Assembly: GCF_900187645.1 (NCBI RefSeq)
Contig: NZ_FYEE01000002.1
Span: 194,639 to 258,638, forward strand
Source of the DNA: Pseudomonas sp. Irchel 3E20
GTDB taxonomy: Bacteria > Pseudomonadota > Gammaproteobacteria > Pseudomonadales > Pseudomonadaceae
Reading direction: 5' to 3'
DNA length: 64,000 nucleotides
A program made the position numbers and the translations under genes. Positions 37,590 to 47,127 of this stretch are shown in pieces (the stretch's first letter is position 1; every line of letters starts with the position of its first letter). The notes beneath the pieces were generated by a model that was not told where the DNA came from, made no database searches, and was given only the letters and a program-made list of their open reading frames with translations.

Positions 37590-40500
37590 TCAGAGCGGTA
37601 AATGCCGGCTCAGCAGCGCCCGCAGGGCCGCCGGTTTCACCGGTTTGGCCAGGTAGTCCAGGCCGGCGGCGTGGACTTGGGCGATCATTTCCGGGCGCCC
37701 GTCCGCGCTGATGACCACGCCGGGCACCGGTTCGCCCAGTTCGGTGCGCAGCCAGGCCATCAGCCCGGTGCCGGTTTCGCCGTCGTCCAGGTGATAGTCC
37801 ACCAGCGCCAGGTGCGGGCGCAGCCCATCGTTTATCAGTGCCGCGCATTCTTCGCGGTTACGCGCCGTCCAGACTTGGCAGCCCCAGCGCGTCAGCAGGC
37901 TGTTCATGCCGATCAGGATGCTGTCTTCGTTGTCCACGCACAGCACCCGCGCGCCATTGGGCAGTTGGCCGTTTTGCTCGGCGACTTTCGCCGGTGCGCT
38001 GGCCTGGCTGCGGGCCAAGGGCACGCTGACGCTAAAGAGGCTGCCCTTGCCCGGCCAGGAGCGCACTTGCAGGCTATGCCCCAACACGCGGCATAGGCCG
38101 TCGGCAATCGCCAGGCCCAGGCCCAGGCCTTTTTCGGCGCGGGTCTGGTGGCTGTCCAAACGCTTGAATTCCTCGAAAATCACCTGCCGCTTGTCTTCCG
38201 GAATGCCCGGCCCGCGGTCCCACACTTGCAGGCTCAGCTCATTGCCGCGGCGGCGCACGCCTAGCAGTACCGGGCCTTTGGCGTAGCGGAAGGCGTTGGT
38301 GAGGAAGTTTTGCAGGATGCGCCGCAGCAACTTGATATCACTGTCCACGCGTAAACGGCTGCCCCGCAGGCGGAAGGTCATTTGCTGTTCGCGGGCCAGG
38401 GCCTGGAACTCGGCGCCCAAGGTGTCGAACAACTCGTTGAGGGCGAAGGGTTTGCGGTCGGGGTTGATCTTGCCGTTTTCCAGGCGGGAAATGTCCAGCA
38501 GGTCGCTGATGAGGTCTTCGGCCGAGCGCAGCGAACTGTCCAGGTGCTGCACCAGTTTTTGTGCTTCTGCCGATAAGCCGTCGTCCTGGTGGGAGAGGGC
38601 GGCGGAGAACAGCCGCGCAGCGTTCAAGGGCTGCATCAGGTCGTGGCTGACAGCGGCCAAAAAGCGCGTTTTGGACTGGTTGGCGGATTCGGCGGTGCCC
38701 TTGGCTTCGGTCAGTGCCACGTTGAGTTGGGACAACTCGTGGGTGCGCTCGGTGACCCGTCGCTCCAGGCCTTCGTTGGCTTCGGTGAGGGCTTGCTCGG
38801 CTTCGCGGAACGCGGTGATGTCGGTAAAGCTCATGACGAAACCGCCGCCGGGCATGGGGTTGCCGATCAACTCGATCACCCGGCCATTGGGGAACAAACG
38901 TTCGGAGGTGTGAGCACGGCCCTGGCGCATCCAGTGCAGGCGGCGAGCCACATGCACTTGCGCCTCGCCTGGGCCGCATAGGCCGCGTTCGGCGTTGTAA
39001 CGGATGATGTCGGCAATCGGCCGGCCCACGCTAATCAGGCCTTCGGGGTAGTTGAACAGCTCCAGGTAGCGGCGGTTCCAGGCCACCAGTTTCAGCGATT
39101 GGTCGACCACGCTGATGCCTTGGGTGATGTTCTCGATCGCCCCTTGCAGCAGGGCGCGGTTGAATTGCAGCACCTCCGAGGCTTCGTCGGCGATGCGCAC
39201 CACATCTTCGAGCTGCATTTCCCGCCCTTCGATGGCGGCTTTCACCACCGCCCGGGTCGAGGAGGCACCGAGCACGCCGGCCAGCAGGCGTTCGGTATGG
39301 GCGATCCATTCGCCATCGGCGTTCTGGTTGGGGTTGAAGCCTTTGCCCTGGCGATAGGCGAAGCGGATAAAACTCTGCCGCGCGCGCTCTTCGCCGACGA
39401 AGCGGGCGGCGAGGCTCAGCAGGTCGTTGATCTGCACCGCGAGCATGGAGCGGGCGTTGGGCCGCGCGTGGATTTCCTGGCCGATAAAACGCCCGGCCTG
39501 CCAGTGCTCCGAAACCCGGGTGCGCGACAGCACCGAGACCCAGGCGAACAGGGTGAAGTTGCCCGCCAGCGACAGCACCACGCCTTGGGTTAGCGGGGTG
39601 ATCGGCAGGTTCAGCGGGTTGCCATGCAGCCACGCCAGCCCGGGGAAGGTACTCAGCGACCAGCCCAGGCTGTGGGCGGCGATCGGCAGCACCAGGGTGT
39701 AGAACCACAGGAAGGTGCCCGCCGCCAAACCGGCGAACACGCCGCGGCGGTTGGCCTGTTTCCAGTACAGCGCGCCGAGCATCGCCGGGGCCAGTTGGGT
39801 GACGGCGGCGAAGGCGATCTGGCCGATGGTCGCCAGGCTTGCGGTCGAGCCCAGCAGGCGATAGCTGACGTAGGCCAGCAGCAGGATCACCACGATGCTG
39901 ACCCGGCGCACCGAGAGCATCCAGTGGCGGAACACCTCGAACGGGCGCTCGGCGTTTTTGCGCCGCAGCAGCCAGGGCAGCAGCATGTCGTTGGACACCA
40001 TGGTGGACAGCGCCACGCTGGCCACAATCACCATGCCGGTGGCCGCCGAGGCGCCGCCGATAAACGCCAGCAAGGCCAGCGCCGGGTGGGCCTGGGCCAG
40101 GGGCAGGCTGATGACGAAAGAGTCAGGCAGCACCGAACTGGGCAACAGCATTTGCCCGGCCAGGGCAATCGGCACCACGAACAGCGCGGCGAGGGCGAGG
40201 TAGGCGGGGAACACCCATTTGGCCAGGCGCAGGTCCGCCGGCTCGATGTTTTCCACCACCGTGACGTGGAACTGCCGGGGCAAGCAGATGATGGCCATCA
40301 TCGCCACGCCGGTCTGTACCACCATGGAGGGCCAGTTGATGGTTTCCTTCCAGTACTGCTCCAGACGCGGGGCCAGCATGGCTTGGTCGAAGAGGTCGTC
40401 GAAACCGTCGTAGAGGCCGTAGGTAACGAACGCACCGACGGCCAGAAACGCGAACAGCTTGACCAAAGATTCAAAGGCAATCGCCAGCACCATGCCCCGG

Positions 40501-41060
40501 TGGTGCTCGGTGGCGTCCAGGTTGCGCGTGCCGAAAACGATGGTGAACAGGGCCAAAATGAGCGACACGATCAGCGCCGTGTCCTGGGCGCGGGTGCCCA
40601 TGGCGTCGGCGCCGGCGCCGATCAACAGGTTCACGCCGAGCACGATGCCCTTGAGTTGCAGGGCGATGTAGGGCAGCACGCCCACCAGGCAGATCAACGC
40701 CACCACCACCGCCAGGGATTGGGATTTGCCATAGCGCGCGGCGATGAAGTCGGCGATGGAGGTGATGTTCTCTTGCTTGCTAATCATCACCATTTTTTGC
40801 AGCACCCAGGGCGCCAGCACCAGCAACAGGATCGGCCCCAGGTAGATCGGCAGGAACGACCACAACTGCTCGGCAGCCTGGCCCACGGCCCCGAAGAAGG
40901 TCCAACTGGTGCAATAGACCGCCAGCGACAGGCTATATACCCAGGCGCGCACTCGCGGCGGCAGGGGTTTGCTGCGCCGGTCACCGTAGAAGGCGATGGC
41001 GAACATGATGGCCATATAGGCCAGGGCAACGGCGGCAATCAGCCCGCTGGACAACGACAT
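37590..41060 (-). CDS. mxtR: Na+/solute symporter-hybrid sensor kinase (MxtR/CrbS type)
   Basis: The 1156-residue protein fuses a sodium:solute symporter-like membrane module of about 13 helices (1-480), a PAS domain (about 640-760), a coiled coil, a HisKA domain with the SHDLMQPLNAARLF phosphorylation site, an ATPase domain (DRGPGIPE, GLGLGLAI) and a C-terminal receiver with aspartate in LVDYHLDD. This plan is that of MxtR/CrbS, which control acetate use with the regulator ErdR/CrbR. CbrA is a related alternative but lacks the C-terminal receiver. The partner regulator is not in the window. ATG 41060 precedes the first helix. Confidence 0.88.
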   Translation of the reverse strand: MSLSSGLIAAVALAYMAIMFAIAFYGDRRSKPLPPRVRAWVYSLSLAVYCTSWTFFGAVGQAAEQLWSFLPIYLGPILLLVLAPWVLQKMVMISKQENITSIADFIAARYGKSQSLAVVVALICLVGVLPYIALQLKGIVLGVNLLIGAGADAMGTRAQDTALIVSLILALFTIVFGTRNLDATEHHRGMVLAIAFESLVKLFAFLAVGAFVTYGLYDGFDDLFDQAMLAPRLEQYWKETINWPSMVVQTGVAMMAIICLPRQFHVTVVENIEPADLRLAKWVFPAYLALAALFVVPIALAGQMLLPSSVLPDSFVISLPLAQAHPALALLAFIGGASAATGMVIVASVALSTMVSNDMLLPWLLRRKNAERPFEVFRHWMLSVRRVSIVVILLLAYVSYRLLGSTASLATIGQIAFAAVTQLAPAMLGALYWKQANRRGVFAGLAAGTFLWFYTLVLPIAAHSLGWSLSTFPGLAWLHGNPLNLPITPLTQGVVLSLAGNFTLFAWVSVLSRTRVSEHWQAGRFIGQEIHARPNARSMLAVQINDLLSLAARFVGEERARQSFIRFAYRQGKGFNPNQNADGEWIAHTERLLAGVLGASSTRAVVKAAIEGREMQLEDVVRIADEASEVLQFNRALLQGAIENITQGISVVDQSLKLVAWNRRYLELFNYPEGLISVGRPIADIIRYNAERGLCGPGEAQVHVARRLHWMRQGRAHTSERLFPNGRVIELIGNPMPGGGFVMSFTDITAFREAEQALTEANEGLERRVTERTHELSQLNVALTEAKGTAESANQSKTRFLAAVSHDLMQPLNAARLFSAALSHQDDGLSAEAQKLVQHLDSSLRSAEDLISDLLDISRLENGKINPDRKPFALNELFDTLGAEFQALAREQQMTFRLRGSRLRVDSDIKLLRRILQNFLTNAFRYAKGPVLLGVRRRGNELSLQVWDRGPGIPEDKRQVIFEEFKRLDSHQTRAEKGLGLGLAIADGLCRVLGHSLQVRSWPGKGSLFSVSVPLARSQASAPAKVAEQNGQLPNGARVLCVDNEDSILIGMNSLLTRWGCQVWTARNREECAALINDGLRPHLALVDYHLDDGETGTGLMAWLRTELGEPVPGVVISADGRPEMIAQVHAAGLDYLAKPVKPAALRALLSRHLPL

Positions 41061-41247
41061 GGGAGCTCCCGGCAAAAGACACCGGGCCTCAAGCCCGGTC
41101 GGACAGTCTCGCACGGCCCCGGGCGTTCGTCAGTCTCGACCAAGGTCTCAGCGTGGTGTGGTGTCGCAGCGCTCTGGCCGGTGCGGTGTCGAGTAATTAG
41201 TAGCACAATGCCCGGCCCGGTTTCCTTCTTACTCGGCAGGCTTATTC

Positions 41248-41559
41248 ATGCGCGTCATCCGTAGCAAATCCTTCATCGGCGAGCGCCCCTGGGCGGCGTT
41301 GGATATCGCCACCATGAACGGCATCACCACGCGCCTGCACTGGACCGACCAGCCTTATAAATGGCACATCAACGATGGCCAGGAAGTCTTCGTGGTACTC
41401 GACGGGCAAGTCGAGATGCACTATCGCGAGCAGGGCGTGGAACAACGGGTGCTGCTGGACGTGGGGGACATTTTCTACGCCACTGTCGGCACCGAGCACG
41501 TGGCCCATCCACAGGGCGTGGCGCGGGTGCTGGTGGTGGAGAGCGAGGGCAGTGTGTAG
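41248..41559 (+). CDS. Cupin domain protein
   Basis: The 103-residue single-domain cupin has the two cupin motifs: WHINDGQEVFVVLDGQVEMHY and GDIFYATVGTEHVAHPQG, with histidines suited to metal binding. Small cupins of this sort may be enzymes or sensors; the substrate is unknown. It is divergent from the symporter-kinase gene, and the TDT transporter follows 104 bases downstream. Confidence 0.88.
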   Translation: MRVIRSKSFIGERPWAALDIATMNGITTRLHWTDQPYKWHINDGQEVFVVLDGQVEMHYREQGVEQRVLLDVGDIFYATVGTEHVAHPQGVARVLVVESEGSV

Positions 41560-41663
41560 GGCATATAGGTAAAACAGATAACAGTTAGAGAAATTACCCG
41601 TTATATAGATATTCGATTCGGGTCTAGCATGGGCGCTACCTCATCAGAGCAGCGGAGTCGCCC

Positions 41664-42815
41664 ATGACGTGCCCCAATACCCTGGCTCGCAGCTATCGCC
41701 CGTTGCGGCATTTGCCCCATCCGCGCGAAGCCATTCGCCAATTCACCCCTAACTGGTTCGCCGCCACCATGGGCACCGGCGTGCTGGCCTTGGCGCTGGC
41801 GCAACTGCCGTTGCCTCTGGCGGGCCTGCACGCGGTGGCCGAGGGCCTGTGGTGGCTGACCATCGCCCTGTTCGTGCTGTTTTCGGCGCTGTACGCCGCC
41901 CGTTGGTGGCTGTTCTTCGACGAAGCACGGCGAATTTTCGGCCATTCCACCGTATCGATGTTCTTCGGCACCATCCCCATGGGCCTGGCCACCATCCTTA
42001 ATGGCCTGTTGTTGTTCGGCCTGCCACGCTGGGGTGCAGGCGTCGTGCCGCTGGCCGAGGCGATCTGGTGGCTGGACGTGGCCATGGCCCTGGCCTGCGG
42101 GGTGTTGATCCCGTTTCTGATGTTCACCCGCCAGGAGCACAGCATCGACCAGATGACCGCAGTCTGGCTGCTGCCAGTGGTGGCGGCGGAAGTGGCGGCG
42201 GCCAGCGGGGGCCTGCTGGCGCCGCACCTGGCCGATGCCCACGGGCAATTCGTGATGCTGGTGACCAGTTACGTGCTGTGGGCGTTTTCCCTGCCGGTGG
42301 CGTTCAGCATCCTCACCATCCTGGTGCTGCGCATGGCCCTGCACAAACTGCCCCACGAGAGCATGGCGGCGTCGAGTTGGCTGGCCCTGGGGCCGATCGG
42401 CACCGGCGCTTTGGGCATGCTGCTGCTGGGCGCCGATGCCCCGGCGATCTTTGCCGCCAACGGCTTGCCCGGTATCGGTGAAATCGCCGCCGGGCTGGGG
42501 CTGGTGGCGGGGATCACGCTGTGGGGGCTGGGCCTTTGGTGGATGCTCATCGCCGTGCTGATTACCCTCAAGTACCTGCGCAGCGGTATTCCCTTCAACC
42601 TGGGCTGGTGGGGCTTCACCTTCCCGCTCGGGGTGTATGCCCTGGCCACCCTGAAACTGGCCGAGACCCTGCACCTGGGTTTTTTCAGCGTGGTCGGCTG
42701 CCTGCTGGTGGCGACGCTGGCGCTGATGTGGCTGGTGGTGGCCACCCGCACCGTGCAAGGGGCTTATCGCGGTGAGTTGTTCGTCTCGCCTTGCCTGGCC
42801 GGTTTGCCCCGCTAG
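41664..42815 (+). CDS. TDT (TehA/Mae1) family transporter
   Basis: The 383-residue protein has ten predicted helices and the TDT family pattern FTPNWFAATMGTGVLALAL at its start and GWWGFTFPLGVYALAT near 315-330. Relatives transport malate and other C4-dicarboxylates, sulfite or tellurite. The substrate here is not predictable. It may be co-transcribed with the preceding cupin gene. Confidence 0.88.
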   Translation: MTCPNTLARSYRPLRHLPHPREAIRQFTPNWFAATMGTGVLALALAQLPLPLAGLHAVAEGLWWLTIALFVLFSALYAARWWLFFDEARRIFGHSTVSMFFGTIPMGLATILNGLLLFGLPRWGAGVVPLAEAIWWLDVAMALACGVLIPFLMFTRQEHSIDQMTAVWLLPVVAAEVAAASGGLLAPHLADAHGQFVMLVTSYVLWAFSLPVAFSILTILVLRMALHKLPHESMAASSWLALGPIGTGALGMLLLGADAPAIFAANGLPGIGEIAAGLGLVAGITLWGLGLWWMLIAVLITLKYLRSGIPFNLGWWGFTFPLGVYALATLKLAETLHLGFFSVVGCLLVATLALMWLVVATRTVQGAYRGELFVSPCLAGLPR

Positions 42816-42900
42816 AGCGCCGGGGGGTTGGCGAAGTGTGTGGCTTGGGCCAGTATTCGACCCTCTAATAAGGCATCCAAGCCACTCAGGGACATGGACG

Positions 42901-44775
42901 ATGAGTCACCCTTCGCAGTTCACCTTGCTCCGCACGCGGCGTTTCTTGCCGTTTTTCATCACGCAGTCCCTCGGGGCGTTCAACGACAACATTTTCAAGC
43001 AGTCGCTGATCCTCGCCATCCTCTACAAATTGGCCATCGAGGGCGACCGCTCGATCTGGGTCAACTTGTGCGCATTGCTGTTTATCCTGCCGTTTTTTCT
43101 GTTCTCGGCGCTGGCCGGGCAGTTTGGCGAAAAGTTCGCCAAGGACGCGTTGATCCGCCTGATTAAACTCTGCGAAATCGCCATCATGGCCGTCGGCGCG
43201 GTGGGTTTTCTGTTCAATCACCTGTGGCTGATGCTCCTGGCGCTGTTCGCCATGGGCACCCACTCGGCGCTGTTCGGCCCGGTGAAGTACTCGATCCTGC
43301 CCCAGGCTCTGCGCGAAGAGGAGCTAGTGGGCGGCAATGGCTTGGTGGAAATGGGCACCTTTTTGGCGATCCTGGCGGGCACCATCGGTGCTGGCGTGAT
43401 GATGTCGTCGACCCAGTACGCCCCCGTCGTTGCCACGGCCATTATCGCGGTGGCGGTGTTGGGCTACCTGGCCAGCCGCGCTATTCCGAGGGCTGCGGCC
43501 TCTACGCCTGAGCTGCGCCTCAACTGGAACATCTTCAGCCAGTCCTGGGCCACCTTGCGCCTGGGCCTGGGGCAGACGCCTGCCGTGTCTCGTTCGATTG
43601 TCGGCAACTCGTGGTTCTGGTTTGTCGGCGCGATCTACCTGACGCAGATCCCGGCCTACGCCAAAGAGTGGCTGCACGGCGATGAAACCGTGGTCACCCT
43701 GATCCTCACGGTGTTTTCGGTGGGCATCGCCCTGGGTTCGATGCTTTGCGAGAAACTTTCGGGGCGCAAAGTGGAAATCGGCCTGGTGCCGTTCGGCTCC
43801 TTTGGCCTGACGGTATTTGGCTTGCTGCTGTGGTGGCACTCCGGCGGTATCCCGGCCAGCGCCTCGGGCCACGACTGGCTCACCGTGCTGGGCTTCGGCC
43901 AGGCCTGGTGGGTGTTGGTGGATATCCTCGGGCTGGGGGTTTTCGGCGGCTTCTATATTGTGCCGCTGTACGCGTTGATCCAGTCGCGCACCGCCGAAAA
44001 CGAGCGGGCGCGGGTGATTGCCGCCAACAACATCCTCAATGCCTTGTTCATGGTGGTCTCGGCGATTGTCTCGATCGTGCTGCTGAGCCTGGCGAAGCTG
44101 TCGATCCCCCAGCTGTTTTTGGTGGTGTCGCTGCTCAACGTCGCGGTCAATGCTTACATCTTCAAAATCGTCCCCGAGTTCAGCATGCGCTTCCTGATCT
44201 GGCTGCTGAGCCATTCCATGTACCGAGTCGAGCATCGCAACCTGGAGCAGATTCCCGATGAAGGCGCGGCGCTGTTGGTGTGCAATCACGTGTCCTTTGT
44301 CGATGCCTTGCTCATTGGTGGGGCGGTGCGTAGGCCGATTCGCTTTGTTATGTACTACAAAATCTACAACCTGCCGGTGCTGAACTTTATCTTCCGCACC
44401 GCCGGGACCATTCCGATTGCCGGGCGGCAGGAAGATATCCAGATCTACGAAAAGGCTTTCACCCGGATCGCCCAGTACCTCAAGGACGGCGAACTGGTGT
44501 GCATCTTTCCCGAAGGCAAGTTGACCTCGGACGGTGAGATCAGCGAGTTCAAGGGCGGGCTGACGCGGATTCTCGAAGAAACCCCGGTGCCGGTGATTCC
44601 GTTGGCGTTGCAGGGGTTGTGGGGCAGCTTCTTCAGCCGCGACCCGGGCAAGGGCTTTTTCCACCGCATCTGGTCGCGGGTGACGCTGGTGGCTGGGCAA
44701 CCGGTGCCGGTTGTAGACGCCGCGCCTGAGCATCTGCGCGAGTTGGTGGGCGGGTTGCGCGGTAGCCTGCGTTAG
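42901..44775 (+). CDS. MFS transporter fused to 1-acyl-glycerol-3-phosphate acyltransferase
   Basis: The 624-residue protein joins a 12-helix MFS domain resembling the lysophospholipid flippase LplT (about 1-400; SLGAFNDNIFKQSL) to a PlsC-type acyltransferase domain (about 420-624; motif NHVSFVDALL, then FPEGKLTSDG). LplT and Aas in E. coli together flip and re-acylate lysophospholipids. Here the flippase and the acyltransferase part are one chain, and the acyl-ACP synthetase part of Aas is missing. Membrane phospholipid repair is inferred. ATG 42901 is chosen over an upstream open frame that overlaps the transporter gene. Confidence 0.9.
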   Translation: MSHPSQFTLLRTRRFLPFFITQSLGAFNDNIFKQSLILAILYKLAIEGDRSIWVNLCALLFILPFFLFSALAGQFGEKFAKDALIRLIKLCEIAIMAVGAVGFLFNHLWLMLLALFAMGTHSALFGPVKYSILPQALREEELVGGNGLVEMGTFLAILAGTIGAGVMMSSTQYAPVVATAIIAVAVLGYLASRAIPRAAASTPELRLNWNIFSQSWATLRLGLGQTPAVSRSIVGNSWFWFVGAIYLTQIPAYAKEWLHGDETVVTLILTVFSVGIALGSMLCEKLSGRKVEIGLVPFGSFGLTVFGLLLWWHSGGIPASASGHDWLTVLGFGQAWWVLVDILGLGVFGGFYIVPLYALIQSRTAENERARVIAANNILNALFMVVSAIVSIVLLSLAKLSIPQLFLVVSLLNVAVNAYIFKIVPEFSMRFLIWLLSHSMYRVEHRNLEQIPDEGAALLVCNHVSFVDALLIGGAVRRPIRFVMYYKIYNLPVLNFIFRTAGTIPIAGRQEDIQIYEKAFTRIAQYLKDGELVCIFPEGKLTSDGEISEFKGGLTRILEETPVPVIPLALQGLWGSFFSRDPGKGFFHRIWSRVTLVAGQPVPVVDAAPEHLRELVGGLRGSLR

Positions 44776-44792
44776 GTTTTCGGCGCATACAA

Positions 44793-44818
44793 AAACGCCC
44801 GCGATTGCGGGCGTTTTC
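44793..44818. terminator. Bidirectional terminator
   Basis: AAAACGCCCGC-GATT-GCGGGCGTTTT has T-runs on both strands. It serves the acyltransferase fusion gene and the convergent sugE. Confidence 0.88.
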
Positions 44819-44830
44819 ATGCCTGGCTAC

Positions 44831-45148
44831 TTAGCTGGCGCTGACTTTCAACCCCACCAGCCCGGCGATAATCAACGCCACGCTGGCCAGGCGAAACAGC
44901 GCCATGGATTCGCCGAACAGGATGATCCCGGCGATTACCGTGCCGATTGCGCCGACCCCGGTCCAGATGGCGTAGGCCGTGCCCAGGGGCAACTCCTTCA
45001 TGGCCAGCCCCAACAAACCGAGGCTGATGGCCATCGCGACGATGGTCAGTGCCGTGGGCAGCGGGCGGCTGAAGCCGTCGGTGTACTTCAGGCCGACGGC
45101 CCAGCCCACTTCAAAAAGACCGGCGAAAAACAGAATGATCCAGGACAT
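44831..45148 (-). CDS. gdx: Guanidinium exporter SugE/Gdx (SMR family)
   Basis: The 105-residue SMR protein has four helices, with the central glutamate in [20 protein letters not shown]. The GxxxW and KYTDGF features mark the SugE/Gdx branch rather than EmrE-type drug pumps. The protein works as an antiparallel dimer exchanging protons for guanidinium. A guanidine-II riboswitch immediately upstream of its start gives independent support for the substrate. Confidence 0.93.
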   Translation of the reverse strand: MSWIILFFAGLFEVGWAVGLKYTDGFSRPLPTALTIVAMAISLGLLGLAMKELPLGTAYAIWTGVGAIGTVIAGIILFGESMALFRLASVALIIAGLVGLKVSAS

Positions 45149-45167
45149 GATGCCCCCCTATCCAATG

Positions 45168-45223
45168 GTGGGGTCGTCCCCGGATTGAAAGTTCGATAGA
45201 GCCGCGGGGTCGTCCCCGCGGTG
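45168..45223 (-). promoter_or_regulatory. Guanidine-II (mini-ykkC) riboswitch of sugE/gdx
   Basis: On the minus strand two GC stems each carry an ACGA loop: CCGCGGGG-ACGA-CCCCGCGG (45202-45221) and GGGG-ACGA-CCCC (45170-45181), joined by about 20 bases. Tandem hairpins with ACGR loops define the mini-ykkC class. The poly-G ribosome-binding site (45154-45159) follows 10 bases after the second stem, suggesting control of translation. Guanidine binding would favour expression of the exporter. Confidence 0.9.
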
Positions 45224-45264
45224 GGTCGTATGGTGCCCGGCATTAATCCAGGGGGCAAGTTGGC

Positions 45265-46185
45265 CTAGATTCCCTGAGGCGTCTCTTCGCCGCCAAGGGC
45301 TTCGACCAGGGCCGGGAGGAACTCGCCGAAGGTCAGCATCATCAGGGTGAAACTGGCGTCCTGTTGGCCCAGGGCATCATCGCCGCCGTCCTGTTCGGCC
45401 TGGTCTTGCAACAGGTCCTCGAATTTCAGGCGCTTGACCACCATTTTGTCGTCCAGCATGAACGACAGCTTGTCCTGCCAGGCCAGAGACAACTGGGTCA
45501 CGACTTTGCCCGTGCTCAGGTGCAACTGGATTTCTTCGCCGGTCAGGTCCTGGCGCTTGCAGCGCACGATGCCGCCGTCTTCGTGGGTGTCGCGCAGCTC
45601 GCACTCGTCGAGGACGAAGAAATCGTCCGCGGCTTTCTGGGTCTTGACCCAGTCGGTAAGGGTGGCGCTTGGCGCAACCTTGACGGTCAACGGGCGCACC
45701 GGCAGGGAGCCGATCACTTCACGCAGGGTCGAGAGCAGGTCTTCGGCGCGCTTGGGGCTGGCGGAGTTGACGAGGATCAGGCCCTGTTTCGGCGCAATCG
45801 CGGCAAAGGTGGACGAGCGACGGATAAAGGCGCGGGGCAGGAAGGCCTGGATGATTTCATCCTTGAGCTGGTCGCGTTCCTTCTTATAGACCTTGCGCAT
45901 TTGCTCGGCTTCGATCTCGTCGACTTTTTCCTTCAAGGCATCGCGCACCACGCTACCCGGCAGGATGCGTTCTTCCTTGCGTGCGGCGATCAACAGGAAA
46001 TCCTGGCTGACGTGGACAAGCGGGGCGTCTTCGCCCTTGCCGAACGGCGCGACGAAACCGTAGGTGGTCAACTCCTGGCTTGCACAGGCACGGGCCGGTT
46101 TGGTCGCCAGTGCAGTTTCCAACGCCTCGGCATCAAAAGGCAGATCTTGGGTCAGGCGATAGATAAGCAGGTTCTTGAACCACAT
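45265..46185 (-). CDS. rdgC: Recombination-associated protein RdgC
   Basis: The 306-residue protein starts [17 protein letters not shown], the RdgC N-terminus, and carries the family's FGWV-like YGFVAPFGK and GTEEFFLWRS-type regions in altered form. RdgC is a ring-shaped DNA-binding protein that restrains RecA. The start at 46185 is fixed by this N-terminus; 24 more bases of open frame lie upstream. It does not share the riboswitch of sugE. Confidence 0.95.
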   Translation of the reverse strand: MWFKNLLIYRLTQDLPFDAEALETALATKPARACASQELTTYGFVAPFGKGEDAPLVHVSQDFLLIAARKEERILPGSVVRDALKEKVDEIEAEQMRKVYKKERDQLKDEIIQAFLPRAFIRRSSTFAAIAPKQGLILVNSASPKRAEDLLSTLREVIGSLPVRPLTVKVAPSATLTDWVKTQKAADDFFVLDECELRDTHEDGGIVRCKRQDLTGEEIQLHLSTGKVVTQLSLAWQDKLSFMLDDKMVVKRLKFEDLLQDQAEQDGGDDALGQQDASFTLMMLTFGEFLPALVEALGGEETPQGI

Positions 46186-46295
46186 GGGGCGGGTCTCTCC
46201 TTTATACAAAGGTGCGCATTATTCGCTTCCAATTCCGATAGGCCAACCCTTCGCTAAGCCTTTGGAAGGCCTGAAAAAATTATTTTAAAAAGTGC

Positions 46296-46324
46296 TTGCC
46301 AGAGTAGGGGGTGCTCCGTAGAAT
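46296..46324 (+). promoter_or_regulatory. tRNA promoter 1
   Basis: TTGCCA (46296-46301), 17 bases, TAGAAT (46319-46324). An AT-rich UP-like tract lies upstream and a GCGCGCC discriminator downstream, typical of stringently controlled stable-RNA promoters. Confidence 0.75.
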
Positions 46325-46345
46325 GCGCGCCACACCGAGCGTGAA

Positions 46346-46421
46346 GGGTGATTAGCTCAGCTGGGAGAGCGTCTGCCTTACAAGCAGAATGTCGGCGGTT
46401 CGATCCCGTCATCACCCACCA
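46346..46421 (+). tRNA. tRNA-Val (TAC), copy 1
   Basis: A 76-base cloverleaf from GGGTGATTAG to the encoded CCA; acceptor GGGTGAT pairs with ATCACCC. The anticodon loop CTTACAA gives anticodon TAC. Confidence 0.97.
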
Positions 46422-46440
46422 TTCGCATTCAGTGTTACGC

Positions 46441-46517
46441 GCAGCGGTAGTTCAGTCGGTTAGAATACCGGCCTGTCACGCCGGGGGTCGCGGGTTCGAG
46501 TCCCGTCCGCTGCGCCA
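46441..46517 (+). tRNA. tRNA-Asp (GTC), copy 1
   Basis: A 77-base cloverleaf from GCAGCGGTAG to the encoded CCA. The anticodon loop CTGTCAC gives GTC. It lies 19 bases after tRNA-Val, in one transcript. Confidence 0.97.
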
Positions 46518-46560
46518 TATTCGGTAACCTGGAACGCTGAACGCCAGGTCACCACAGAGA

Positions 46561-46584
46561 AGCCCGCTCACGCGGGCTTTTTTA
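46561..46584 (+). terminator. Terminator of the first tRNA unit
   Basis: AGCCCGC-TCAC-GCGGGCT is followed by a T-run. It separates the two tRNA units. Confidence 0.88.
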
Positions 46585-46704
46585 TGTTCGAGGTTTGTGT
46601 AGGGCGCGTCGATTCACGGTTTTTCCGTTTTTTTAATAAATTTATTAATTAAATCAACACGTTATGAAAAACTGTGGCACAATGCGCCCCGCATCGAAGG
46701 TAAA

Positions 46705-46780
46705 GGGTGATTAGCTCAGCTGGGAGAGCGTCTGCCTTACAAGCAGAATGTCGGCGGTTCGATCCCGTCATCACCCACCA
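46705..46780 (+). tRNA. tRNA-Val (TAC), copy 2
   Basis: Identical to the copy at 46346. The AT-rich stretch 46615-46670 and CACAAT (46678-46683) before it suggest a separate promoter. Confidence 0.97.
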
Positions 46781-46799
46781 CTTGCTTTCAACGCTACGC

Positions 46800-46876
46800 G
46801 CAGCGGTAGTTCAGTCGGTTAGAATACCGGCCTGTCACGCCGGGGGTCGCGGGTTCGAGTCCCGTCCGCTGCGCCA
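46800..46876 (+). tRNA. tRNA-Asp (GTC), copy 2
   Basis: Identical to the copy at 46441. The unit is a tandem duplication with similar spacers. Confidence 0.97.
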
Positions 46877-46917
46877 TATTCAAGTTCCCTGGCCCTCTGA
46901 ACGCCAGGTCACGCTAG

Positions 46918-46945
46918 AAAGCCCGCTCAATGCGGGTTTTTTTTC
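46918..46945 (+). terminator. Terminator of the second tRNA unit
   Basis: CCCGC-TCAAT-GCGGG with eight T residues after it. Confidence 0.85.
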
Positions 46946-47127
46946 GTCTGTGGTTTGGCTTTTTCAGTTCGCTTCTAACGAAATTATCGCGATGCCCTCA
47001 AATGCGCGGCAATGCCTGAACTTATCAGCCATATCCGGCTCTTATGCCGGTAGCCATTGGTCGTGGCCGCCTGATAAGCTCGCGGCTTTACTCGATTGCC
47101 CTCTCGGCGCATGAACAAGGAAATAGC

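Noticed and set aside
39624..41264. 546-codon plus-strand open frame opposite the hybrid kinase
   Set aside because: Composition (His, Gln, Gly, Arg) is that of a reverse-frame shadow of helices; the kinase is certain on the other strand.
43324..44820. 498-codon minus-strand frame opposite the MFS-acyltransferase gene
   Set aside because: Shadow frame crossing the terminator; no family match.
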